Positions 54,171 through 63,482 of a stretch of DNA of 64,000 nucleotides are shown here, in pieces. The stretch is from Bactericera cockerelli (taxonomy: Eukaryota > Arthropoda > Insecta > Hemiptera > Triozidae): the NCBI GenBank assembly GCA_024516035.1, contig CM044957.1, positions 434,001 through 498,000 of the forward strand. The letters are read 5' to 3'. The number at the start of each line of letters is the position of its first letter. Positions within the stretch are counted from its first letter, which is position 1. The notes beneath the pieces are model-generated. The model was given only the letters and a program-made list of their open reading frames with translations, did no database searches and was not told where the DNA came from. The translations under genes and the position numbers were made by a program.

Positions 54171-57100
54171 TGAACCTAACAAATCACGAGAATATGCTCC
54201 CGTTTCTCATCATCCCAGGATTGAATTTGAAAATGCTCATTGACACGGGGAGCACCAAATCTTTTATTAACCCAGAAAAAGCTAAAAACCTTTTTTCAAA
54301 ATACATTGAACATGACCCATTTGAAATTAACACTGCTCATGGACGATCTTACGAAAAGTACAGCGTAACTATTCCTTTCCCACAAATTTTCAAAGCAAAA
54401 GGGAACATGAAGCTACATTTGTTCAAATTCCATGACTACTTTGATTGTTTACTTGGTATTGATAATATGAAAATCTTGAACATGATTGTCGATCTCAAAA
54501 ATAACATGTTAATATCACCTACTGCTGAAATACCTATTTACTACAGAGACTCAGGATTTCATCTGAACCACATCACGTTAGCACCACAAGAAGAACAAGT
54601 AGTATCAGTCAGTGTAACCAGCCAAAAAGATGGAGAATATCTCATTCCGCACACCAAGTTGGGTTCTGCTTTCATACCCGAAGGTATACTCACGGTTAAA
54701 AATAATCAAGCTATCTGTATATTGGTGAATAGCACGGAATCAGACCAAGAAATTGTTGTACCACCTGTAGAAGTGTTACCAATAGAAAAGTATGATATCA
54801 CCTCTACTTATTCAAATTTTAATATGATTCAGACAAATAACTCGGATTTCGATTATAGTAAAATTAGAACAGAACACTTGAATATCGAAGAAAAAAAAGC
54901 GACACTAAAACTAATAGAAGAATATCAACAAATATTTCACTCAGAGGACAAACCACTCTCATTTTCCAATACCGTCAAACATATCATTCGAACTACCGAT
55001 GATGTACCTGTTTATAAAAAATCGTTCAGATACCCTCATGCACAAAAAGAGGAAGTGCAAAGACAGGTACAGAAATTGTTGGACGACCATATCATTCGAC
55101 CATCTCATTCACCATGGGCATCACCACTTTTCCTTGTACCTAAGAAAACGGACGCCTCAGGTAAGAAGAAGTGGCGCGTAGTATTAGATTACTCACGTTT
55201 AAATGAGAAGACAATAGGGGATCGCTACCCTATGCCAAATATAACCGATCTTTTGGACAAGTTAGGTAAATGCATGTACTTCACAACGCTAGACTTAGCT
55301 TCTGGATTTTTCCAAATAGAAATTGATCAAGAGAGTATTCCCAAAACAGCGTTCAATGCATTCGGACACTGGGAATTTGTAAGAATGCCGATGGGCCTGA
55401 AAAACAGTCCAGCGACATTTCAGAGAGTGATGGAGGACATCCTAACAGGACTCATAAATAAAATTTGTGTTGTGTATTTGGACGACATATTGATTTTTGG
55501 AACAAGTCTTCAAGAGCACATAGAAAACGTACGCCTTGTCTTCGATAGATTAAAAAGAGCAAATCTGAAGGTTCAACTGGACAAGTCGGAGTTTTTAAAG
55601 AAAACTGTGGATTATCTTGGACACGTAGTGACACAAGACGGAGTTAAACCCAACCCTAAGAAAATTGAGGTAATCAAAAAGTATCCTATACCCAAGACTA
55701 CTCGCCAAATCAAAGCATTCCTAGGACTTCTATCTTACTATCGTAAATTCATTAGGGACTTTGCCACCATCACAAAACCCTTGACCAAAAGACTCAAGAA
55801 AAATTCAAAAATCAACATAGAAGATACTGACTACAAAGAATGTTTTGAGTTATGTAAAACACTTCTAGTAGAGGAACCCATCCTTCAGTATCCCGATTTT
55901 TCCAAACCGTTCATATTGACCACAGATGCGAGCAACGTCGCAGTGGGTGCAGTATTATCCCAAGGACCAATAGGAAGTGACAAGCCTATAGCCTACGCTA
56001 GCAGAACATTGAACGAGAGTGAATGTAACTACTCTACCATCGAAAAAGAACTTTTAGCCATCATATGGGCAGTCAAGTATTTCAGACCCTACCTGTATGG
56101 TCAAAAATTTACAATCATCACAGACCACAGACCTCTCCAATGGCTATTTTCCATGAAGGAGCCGAGCTCAAAACTCACAAGATGGAGACTAAAGCTCGAA
56201 GAATATAACTATGAGATAGTCTACAAAAAAGGATGTATGAACACGAACGCAGATGCCTTATCGCGCATAGAATGTAATGCTGTGAACGCAATCCAGCAGT
56301 TTATTCAGAAGACAAAACAAGAAATTGCCGGTCAACTGAGTTCAAATGAAAACCCGGATCAGTCAAGCAATAACGAAAACTTGAATCAGGTAATTCCTGA
56401 CAGCGATAATTTCTCAATAATACCAGAACCAGACGACACCTTGGACATCGCAGAAATTGACAAATTTATAGAAGATACCTACGAAAATTTGCATAATGAA
56501 GAAATGCCCTCTCAAGCGGACATAACACTACATCAAGAAGACATTGACCTCGAGACACTTAACACCATTCACTCGAGCGAAGAGAATCCCCTAATAGGTA
56601 TTCCCATTAGTGAAGATCCACTCAACGTGGGGAGAAATCAAATAATTCTCTTGAGAAGTAACAACCCTCAAGAATGCGTGCTGAAGAACATTAAAATTCT
56701 TCACAAAGATAAACAAAGAAGAGAGGTACAATTATCTCCAAACAACCTGGAGAAGCAAATGATAGATTTCTTAAAAACCCAAATAGCTCCCAAGGTAAAA
56801 TATCATCTATATTTCAAAGATGATGATTTATACCCCCTGCTGTCCAAAGTCCTTCAAAATTATTTCAAAAATTCACAGATGAACCTCGTAAAATGTACTA
56901 AGGTTTTAATTGATATAACAGACGAGAACAAGAAAATAGATACAATAAAAAAACTACATGATGGAAAAACAAATCACAGAGGAATGGATGAAACTTGCAG
57001 ACAGATCAAAGAACTCTACTACTGGCCCAACATAGCCAAGTCCGTTCAAGACTACATAAATACTTGCGAAATCTGCCAAAAGACTAAATATGACCGACAA

Positions 57101-57991
57101 CCCTTAAAACTCACATACAACTTAACACCCACAACATTAAAACCATTTGATGTATTGCATATAGACACAATCTCCTTTGAAAATTCAAAATATCTCACAA
57201 TTATTGACCCTTTCTCAAAATTTGCTCAAGCACATCTACTTCGTTCATCCCATGCAACTGAAATTGCCGGAAAATTAATTGAAAGCTTTTGTCACCATGG
57301 TATTCCACGCCAAATAATATCCGACAACGGTGGCGAGTTTAAAAACTCTGTCATCAAAGAACTTCTATCTCTACACAAAATTAATATCCATTTTACTTCC
57401 TCTCAACACCCGGAGTCGAATGGAATAATTGAAAGATTTCACTCGACACTCATAGAGCACATCCGCTTACTAAATAATCGCGAAGAATTCAAGAATGACT
57501 CCTTAAGTACAAAAATGAAATATGCGCTTATCGCCTATAATCACACCGCTCACTCAGTAACAAAGCTTAAGCCCATAGAAGTTGTTACAGGTCATCTGGA
57601 ACTTGCGGATGTTACAGAAATCAATACTGAGGAGTTAATTACCTCCAACTATGTAGCCCAGCATAAAGAGAGAACTAAACTTCTTTATCAAAAAATTCAT
57701 AGCAAAATTTCAGACAGTAAAGAAAAGATCATATCAACTAGGAACCTAGGAAGAGAATCACTTCCTCAAATTCCTCAAGAAGTTTGGGTTAGAAACAAAC
57801 AAAAACAAAGTAAAACTCAAAATAAGTATAAACCTGAGAGTATCAAAAGAATTGATGAAAAGTTGAAAACTGCCGAGATTAATCCCACCCACCACAACAC
57901 AGCAGAGAAAATTCATCTTTCCAACATTAAAAGACCGCATAAAATCTTTCCAGGTTCATCTGCAGCTGCGGCGCAGAGCAATTCCGAATAA
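54101..57991 (+). CDS. Pol polyprotein: protease, reverse transcriptase, RNase H, integrase
   Basis: Numbering from 54101. Aspartic protease DTG at 48-50. Reverse transcriptase with WRVVLDYSRLN, LDLASGFFQI, PMGLKNSPATFQ and catalytic YLDDI near 458. RNase H TTDAS near 606, then ITDHRPL. Integrase zinc domain LHDG-x3-NH and C-x2-C near 950-985, and catalytic D near 1020 (HIDTIS), D near 1074 (SDNGGEF) and E near 1109 (GIIERFH). 1296 codons is normal for gypsy-type Pol. No stop or frameshift. Expressed from the gag mRNA by -1 frameshift or by reinitiation at the ATG 54170 that overlaps the gag stop. Confidence 0.96.
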   Translation: MLYRGYLPGSGFSGTSLGNSGILMNLTNHENMLPFLIIPGLNLKMLIDTGSTKSFINPEKAKNLFSKYIEHDPFEINTAHGRSYEKYSVTIPFPQIFKAKGNMKLHLFKFHDYFDCLLGIDNMKILNMIVDLKNNMLISPTAEIPIYYRDSGFHLNHITLAPQEEQVVSVSVTSQKDGEYLIPHTKLGSAFIPEGILTVKNNQAICILVNSTESDQEIVVPPVEVLPIEKYDITSTYSNFNMIQTNNSDFDYSKIRTEHLNIEEKKATLKLIEEYQQIFHSEDKPLSFSNTVKHIIRTTDDVPVYKKSFRYPHAQKEEVQRQVQKLLDDHIIRPSHSPWASPLFLVPKKTDASGKKKWRVVLDYSRLNEKTIGDRYPMPNITDLLDKLGKCMYFTTLDLASGFFQIEIDQESIPKTAFNAFGHWEFVRMPMGLKNSPATFQRVMEDILTGLINKICVVYLDDILIFGTSLQEHIENVRLVFDRLKRANLKVQLDKSEFLKKTVDYLGHVVTQDGVKPNPKKIEVIKKYPIPKTTRQIKAFLGLLSYYRKFIRDFATITKPLTKRLKKNSKINIEDTDYKECFELCKTLLVEEPILQYPDFSKPFILTTDASNVAVGAVLSQGPIGSDKPIAYASRTLNESECNYSTIEKELLAIIWAVKYFRPYLYGQKFTIITDHRPLQWLFSMKEPSSKLTRWRLKLEEYNYEIVYKKGCMNTNADALSRIECNAVNAIQQFIQKTKQEIAGQLSSNENPDQSSNNENLNQVIPDSDNFSIIPEPDDTLDIAEIDKFIEDTYENLHNEEMPSQADITLHQEDIDLETLNTIHSSEENPLIGIPISEDPLNVGRNQIILLRSNNPQECVLKNIKILHKDKQRREVQLSPNNLEKQMIDFLKTQIAPKVKYHLYFKDDDLYPLLSKVLQNYFKNSQMNLVKCTKVLIDITDENKKIDTIKKLHDGKTNHRGMDETCRQIKELYYWPNIAKSVQDYINTCEICQKTKYDRQPLKLTYNLTPTTLKPFDVLHIDTISFENSKYLTIIDPFSKFAQAHLLRSSHATEIAGKLIESFCHHGIPRQIISDNGGEFKNSVIKELLSLHKINIHFTSSQHPESNGIIERFHSTLIEHIRLLNNREEFKNDSLSTKMKYALIAYNHTAHSVTKLKPIEVVTGHLELADVTEINTEELITSNYVAQHKERTKLLYQKIHSKISDSKEKIISTRNLGRESLPQIPQEVWVRNKQKQSKTQNKYKPESIKRIDEKLKTAEINPTHHNTAEKIHLSNIKRPHKIFPGSSAAAAQSNSE
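54131..54137 (+). promoter_or_regulatory. Candidate -1 slippery heptamer for Gag-Pol
   Basis: G GAT TTT in X XXY YYZ phase of gag, with the pol frame open in -1. It aligns with A AAT TTT in copy 1. Both heptamer types are used at retroviral pro-pol junctions (from memory). Confidence 0.65.
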
Positions 57992-58096
57992 GAAATATTA
58001 CCCAGAACCTCGGTGTCCTGCCAATCAATCTAGGCAAAGCAATGCTTCAAAAATCTACTCACACAAATAGTCCATTATTACGATCTCCAACCCCTT

Positions 58097-59662
58097 ATGG
58101 AAGAATTTTCCAGCCTCAACAACCAATACGAGTACATTCAAGAGAGAACTGCAAATCAGACATCAGAATTAGCAAGTTTTACACAGAAAGAACTAAACAA
58201 CTATTTTAAGATGGTAAATCACCTACAGAAAGTAACTCAAGATAAAATTGATGTGATTAATTTCTCCTTTCTTTCCCAAAGAAAGAAAAGAGCTCTGTTT
58301 CCCGAGTTAGGATCTCTTATTAAAATAGTTACAGGAAACCTGGACTCAAAAGACGAAGAACATTACAATCTCATTTTACAGGACTTATCCAAAAACCAAG
58401 ATAACCTTAAAAATCAACTTGACCTACAGTATTCCCTAAATCAAGAAGCTGTTAAAAGGTTTGAATTGACATTGCAGAACATTGAACATAACGAAGAGCT
58501 TTTACATAGAAAAATTTCATTATTAGGTGATTTTTTCCAAAAGGAAGGGACACCTAGTCTTATGATAGCAGAAGATGCATTTCACCAAATAATAATATTG
58601 TATAACAACCTCATAAGTGTATTACAGGACATTGAAAATTCATTGACATTTTGTAGAGCTAAGTTGTATCATCCCAGTATACTGAGACCATCTGAACTTA
58701 AAAACGAACTTAATAGGTTGAAAACCTTTTATAGTAATAAAATTCCACTAGAAATTAATAGTATTTCAGACATCCAAAACCTCTTGGATGTCAACTGTAA
58801 GGTTGAAAACTCAAAGGTCATTTATTTCCTTTCCTTCCCCATCAACTATGATAGCCAATATGATTTAATTTTTCTCACATCCATCCCATCTCTAAATGAA
58901 CTAGGCTTCACAACAATCATACCAAAAACCCATTACTTCCTTAAAGCTAATACTATAGTAAAACCTTTAAATGATATTTGTGAATTAAGTAAACCATTCC
59001 AGTGTTTTCAGAGAAATGTCAAAAACAACCTGAAAGAATGTGAGAAACAAATTCTCCTAAACGAAAAACCAGACTCTTGTGAACACATCACCTTAGAAAT
59101 CACCGAGAACTATATTGATTTTATTCCGCAGATTAATATGTTTATCATTGTTTTTCCTTTTAGTGAAAGCATTAAATTAGAATTTGAAAAGGAAATTGAA
59201 ATAAAAGAACTGAGGGGCATTTTTTTAATTGAATCAATTAAGGGTAATCTCATTTTCAGAGACGAAATACTAAGCTTTTCATCAAAATCTTCAGGAAAAC
59301 CTACTATTTTAGAGGATGTGAACATAAAAATTGACAAATCAAAAATATCTAACTCGAAAATAAAGATCCATGATTTAAACCTGAATGATATTAGACTCAA
59401 TCATTTAACCCCTACCAATTTAGAGATTCAAACTTCTTTTAAACCATGGAAGATATTAATATGTACCACTCTCTCCTTAACCCTCTTATTGATAATACTT
59501 GTTTTTAAGAAACCAGATTTTAGAATAATATTTTTGAAAATGTTTAAGAAAGAGGAGCTTAGAAAGGATCAAGTTTTTCCCACAGGTTCTTCAAATTTTA
59601 ACCCATCACCAAAACAGGGAATCAATCCCAATCTTTCTCTCCCAGGGGATGCAAAGTTCTAA
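58097..59662 (+). CDS. Env glycoprotein, errantivirus type (F-like)
   Basis: 521 codons, uninterrupted. A furin-type site RKKR at residues 62-65 is followed by a hydrophobic, Gly-containing segment with a later NLDSKDE stretch. This is the layout of insect errantivirus Env, which is related to baculovirus F proteins. Coiled-coil-like helices span about 80-190. There are several Cys in the middle, a transmembrane helix at about 452-470 and a lysine-rich tail. The visible ATG lacks a signal peptide, and the frame is open upstream to a TAG at about 58031-58033 that doubles as an AG acceptor-like site. The real start is probably supplied by splicing, as is known for this group. Ends just before the polypurine tract. 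Confidence 0.88.
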   Translation: MEEFSSLNNQYEYIQERTANQTSELASFTQKELNNYFKMVNHLQKVTQDKIDVINFSFLSQRKKRALFPELGSLIKIVTGNLDSKDEEHYNLILQDLSKNQDNLKNQLDLQYSLNQEAVKRFELTLQNIEHNEELLHRKISLLGDFFQKEGTPSLMIAEDAFHQIIILYNNLISVLQDIENSLTFCRAKLYHPSILRPSELKNELNRLKTFYSNKIPLEINSISDIQNLLDVNCKVENSKVIYFLSFPINYDSQYDLIFLTSIPSLNELGFTTIIPKTHYFLKANTIVKPLNDICELSKPFQCFQRNVKNNLKECEKQILLNEKPDSCEHITLEITENYIDFIPQINMFIIVFPFSESIKLEFEKEIEIKELRGIFLIESIKGNLIFRDEILSFSSKSSGKPTILEDVNIKIDKSKISNSKIKIHDLNLNDIRLNHLTPTNLEIQTSFKPWKILICTTLSLTLLLIILVFKKPDFRIIFLKMFKKEELRKDQVFPTGSSNFNPSPKQGINPNLSLPGDAKF

Positions 59663-59671
59663 GGGTGGAGG
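59661..59671 (+). other. Polypurine tract
   Basis: AAGGGTGGAGG directly abuts the 3' LTR, the plus-strand primer site. Confidence 0.88.
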
Positions 59672-60067
59672 AGTTACAGCCAGCTAAATAGCTGACTATA
59701 CACCTTTTTATGCTGATCCAATTGTATGATAATTCTCACACTATTGTTATGCGTGAGAGCCCTTTGGCATAGGACAAGGCAGTTTTAGACTCAGACTTGC
59801 ATCGAGCAAGATCTTAAATCGTTTAAGATATAATTTTATTTAATTATTAATTAATAAATTATTAATTTCTTATTCTTTACTTTCTAAGTTATTACTATAA
59901 GTGTATTCTCCATTTTATTAATTCATAATCTTATTCCTAATAAACTACGTTTTCACTCACTTAAGTGTTTAGAACTCTTGTATTCTTATTATATTAATTT
60001 ATAAGTATTTCAGTGTTTCGAAATAAACTTTTTTAAAAAGCCAACGGCAGGAGCCTGGCTTGTAACT
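59672..60067 (+). repeat. 3' LTR, 396 bp
   Basis: Identical to the 5' LTR except for one missing T near 59949. AATAAA at 59939-59944 is the likely polyadenylation signal. Confidence 0.97.
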
Positions 60068-60250
60068 TAACTTTATGCAAACATTTTGCGTTGACATAAA
60101 AAGTATGCGGAAATAGGTGTAAAGTGCCTTTTTGTACGAAAAATGCATGGTTTATGCGACCGAGATTATGTTAAGCACGAGCGGTGTACCAATTTGGCTT
60201 GAAGTTATGTCTTCAAATATTTCATTTGTATAACTTTATGTGTGTGCATC
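60068..60250. repeat. Remainder of the split transposon-arm unit
   Basis: Continues the third 163-bp unit from TAACTTTATGCAAACATTTT to TTATGTCTTCAAATATTTC. Sequence similarity to the arm ends near 60250. Confidence 0.9.
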
Positions 60251-60273
60251 GATACTGTTATGTTCAGGATCGT

Positions 60274-60277
<4 letters not shown>

Positions 60278-60358
<81 letters not shown>

Positions 60359-60590
60359 AACCACATACACACACACATTACACACACACAGTACACACAC
60401 ACAGTACACACACACAGTACACACACATACATACACACACGCAGTACACACAAACACACACACACACATACATACACACATACACATACATACACACACA
60501 CACAGTACACACACACATACATACACACACACACAGTACACACACACACAGTACACACAAACACACACAGACACACACACAGTACAAATG
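60278..60590. repeat. (CA)n microsatellite, complex
   Basis: Pure CA to about 60357, then CA interspersed with CAGTACAC and ACATACAT variants. The His/Thr and Cys/Val frames on either strand are artefacts. Confidence 0.97.
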
Positions 60591-60884
60591 AAAAATATTT
60601 GGGCAAAAAAGTGGTTTTTTGTGAAATTGGTATGAAAAGTTGAAAGTTTAACAATTGTCTTTAGTAATTCAGGTAATTTTTATAACATTTTACTCTCGAA
60701 CATTTTGCTCTCAGATCATTCATTTTTGCTGCAGAACTCCCGTAAGTTGAGTTGATCATTTTTCCCCAATTCAGGTGGCCACTAATAATTTGTAGGTATA
60801 TAGGTGCTCATATAGGTGCTCACTACAGCATTGTAGGATTTTTTCCAGTAAATCCAAATCTAATTATATAATCCATCTTTTCTG
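60591..60884. other. No gene recognised
   Basis: No supported feature. Confidence 0.3.
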
Positions 60885-61072
60885 TAATTGCTGAGGACAA
60901 GTCGCTATGGACAATACCTCCATATATAGATTGTCGTTACGAGGCTGAATGGGTCCCGAAAACATCCAAACCCATGTTGACAAATTATTGTCTCCGCCGG
61001 GATTCGAGCCCGGGTCTAACGAGTGCAAAGACCACTGAGCCATGTGCTGTGGGAGCTGGTCCCGTCGTATAT
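60885..61072 (-). repeat. tRNA-derived SINE, family G
   Basis: Minus-strand head CACATGGCTCAGTGGTC (A box) and GGGCTCGAATCCCGGCGG (B box), then body AATTTGTCAACATGGG and CATTCAGCCTCGTAACG. Confidence 0.75.
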
Positions 61073-61734
61073 TAACATCAGGTATATGAATTGTACACAC
61101 AATACTTTATACTCCACATAGGTGTTTCGAAGTTCAGTTCAAATGTTCCAAATGTCATTAAAAAAGGTTCTTTCACTCGTATACCTGCGATCCATGCAAA
61201 AACAGAGGATGACCTCTCTCCATTAGTGACCCAATTGATATACGTCGCCGGCTGGTCAATATGAGTGGTGTGGTTATACATAACATAATATAGGTATATA
61301 TGCTTTAAATTTCCGAAAGCCTCATCACCGTTAAATATACCTTTAACCTTTGCCTCTAAAATCCTTCCATTGTGTATTATTACCTAATATTAATAGATTT
61401 CAGAGTCCATTTCTCGAGTCTAGCCCATAGCACTATTTCATTTATTTATATAAGCTACGCAACGCTCAGGTAGGTATAACAGGTAGGTTTAAAGGTATAT
61501 TAATGTGTTTCCCACGGAATCTGTTTGAGTAATTACAACACAAAAGCTAAGAATAATATAGGTATTAGATAATATTCCCGGGAATTACGTTTAAGGATTA
61601 TTTAACATGGGCGAAACACATTTGAAAATATTATCAAGGTTTCTATATGATTAATTTTTTGTAAAGGTATATCACATTATAATATAATACGTATTGTAGT
61701 ATCCCCAGCTAAATGTAGAACCCTCGTCAGTAAC
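61073..61734. other. No gene recognised
   Basis: AT-rich. No supported feature. Confidence 0.3.
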
Positions 61735-61815
61735 TTAAACAGTAACCAAACCATCACGGTTGCAAATTATTGCCCCCGTCAGGGTTCGAACCCGGGTACT
61801 CATTCATGCGGGAGC
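61735..61815 (-). repeat. SINE family G fragment
   Basis: Plus strand AAATTATTGCCCCCGTCAGG and GTTCGAACCCGGGTACTC. Confidence 0.6.
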
Positions 61816-61821
61816 TGGACT

Positions 61822-62206
61822 AGTTTAGCATATAATTCATGCTAAAGTATTTATGCTACCCTAAGAAAACAGTTATTTTATGTTAAGATTTTGTTAGCAT
61901 GAAATTATACGAACTTCACTATACATGTTCCGCATAAAAAGCTTCTCTTAGCATACATGTGGCACTGTTAGCATACATGAGATGACGTCATTAAAACCTG
62001 TTGTATAAAATTAAGCTAATTTTAGTATAAAAAACTTTTATGCTAAAGCCATTTTTATACGAACGGCTCTTTTTGTGTAAATTATGCTAAAATTATGTAT
62101 AAACGCGAAAAAATTGATTTTTTTTAGCATAAAATATGCTAAATTACTATAGTTTTTATGCGAATGGTTTTTATACAAACTTTTTAAAAAATCCTTTTTC
62201 AGCGTG
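61822..62206. repeat. Segment related to the DNA transposon arms
   Basis: TTAGCATATAATTCATGCTAA, repeated TAGCATACATG, TGACGTCATT, TTTTATGCTAAAG and AGCATAAAATATGCTAA. It ends TTTTTCAGCGTG followed by TA. The motif density and TGACGTCA match the left arm near 43520. It is either the true right end of the transposon or a truncated second copy. Confidence 0.65.
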
Positions 62207-62812
62207 TAGTTAGAACATTGCTTGAAAACTAGAAGATCGTAAGTAGTAATAATAACAACAATGAACTCCGCGATAATCATGAACAACGTAAACTGTAGAA
62301 CCAAGAAAAACAAATTCAATGCTTTCAAATCTTTCAATAGGTATCTCATAATAAATATACTCACAAGAAAGAACATTTACATTAATTTAGAAAAGTAAAT
62401 AACAGACTTGTAGAAACTCAGAAAACACAGTACCTAATAATAATAAACTGAGCAACATAGAAATAATAATAAACTATAATACTTAAAAATAATAACAGGA
62501 GAACACTCGGAGTTAACAATAGAAAGCAATTCTCAGGATGGACAGGGAAGAAAACAAAACGAAATGAGCTTTCCAAGAAAGGTGGGAGGGAGGGAGCTGA
62601 TAATGACACTTAGCGGTTGAAAGATGAATGTTTAGCTGAGGAGAATCTTATAATAGAACTAATCTTCAACAGAAATGTGGTTACCTTTAATGGAAACGAA
62701 GACGAGAGACCTTGAATCCAAAGAGAAAATAGAGGATCTCAAAATGGATTAAAAGGTGGTTTGTAGAATTTTCACAGAAATCGTAGATTTTTTTTTAAAT
62801 CATGGTAATAAT
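62207..62812. other. No gene recognised
   Basis: AT-rich. No supported feature. Confidence 0.3.
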
Positions 62813-63065
62813 TAGCCAGCGGAAGCTGGCGTAACGCTTGAGACTACTGCCCGTAGTCCAGAGATCCCGAGATCGATCCTGGGTTGAGGTAGACTTTTTG
62901 AAGAAAATTCTGTTCCTTCCAAACACGTGAGGCTGGCAATTCCGTTTATACCCAGGCAAGGTTAGGTTCATGTGGGTAGCTGGTTCGATTCCCAGTGAAT
63001 GGAGGGTAAAACCCCCGTCCTGACTATCTATCTCAATCAGGATGTTAAAACCAAATGAAATCAAC
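62813..63065 (+). repeat. tRNA-headed SINE, family C
   Basis: CTACTGCCCGTAGTCCAGAG head, GTGAGGCTGGCAATTCCG, GGGTAGCTGGTTCGATTCCC, GAATGGAGGGTAAAACCCCC. 3' part shortened relative to 17530-17885. Confidence 0.8.
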
Positions 63066-63314
63066 TGGTCTAAATAGATCTAATTAGGTTGCAGAGTTGA
63101 TTGTAAGGGTTTGACTGCTGCTACCAGGTTAGATAATAATAAGACTGGTAGTCACTGATTCTTAATGGCCGAGTGGAGACTAGGCTTGCACGCACCGAGT
63201 TTTTTGTTCATTTTTGCAGCGAATTATGAAACAGGATCAGATTGATCGAATCTTGTTTTGCTCTTAAATCAAACTCTAGTGGACATTACAATCAATCACA
63301 GCGCATTTATATTA

Positions 63315-63482
63315 ATAATTTAATCTTTATTAGGACGATAAAGAACAATATTTACAGTATAAAATTTAGAAAAAATAAATAAATGATTAAATAATGTGGA
63401 AAATAAAAAAGGAACATAATAAAAATGTCCTGAATAAAGGCCGAGGATATTACTTTTGGCAATCTCTTCCACTCAACCCTTA
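63315..63482 (-). mobile_element. LINE 3' end fragment
   Basis: Homologous to 19249-19415: A/T-rich run, ATGTCCTGAATAAAGGCCG, TTTTGGCAATCTCTTCCACT. Confidence 0.5.

Larger units (their letters stand above)
51932..60067 (+). mobile_element. Complete gypsy-type endogenous retrovirus (errantivirus-like), 8,136 bp
   Basis: 5' LTR, PBS, gag, pol, env, PPT and 3' LTR in order. TAAC target duplications at 51928-51931 and 60068-60071 fit a gypsy-type integrase. The LTRs differ by one deleted T, and all three main ORFs are open, so it is very young and perhaps still active. It interrupts the third 163-bp unit of the DNA transposon arm. Confidence 0.97.
43424..60250 (-). mobile_element. Large DNA transposon (CMC/tnp2-like), two genes, with nested retrovirus
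   Basis: Two minus-strand genes, SAM-domain protein and zinc-finger/DDE transposase, lie between repetitive arms. The left arm is 43424-44740; the right arm is 50950-51931 and continues at 60068-60250 beyond the nested retrovirus. A perfect 26-bp inverted repeat (44460-44485 and 51080-51105) brackets the genes. Both arms are dense in TATGC, TAGCATA and related inverted motifs, like the subterminal arrays of CACTA-type elements. Without the retrovirus it would be about 8.7 kb. The ends are not certain: an alternative right end is 62206, since 61822-62206 carries the same motifs. Confidence 0.65.

Noticed and set aside
60184..60654. His/Thr-rich and Cys/Val-rich ORFs
   Set aside because: Direct translations of the (CA)n tract.
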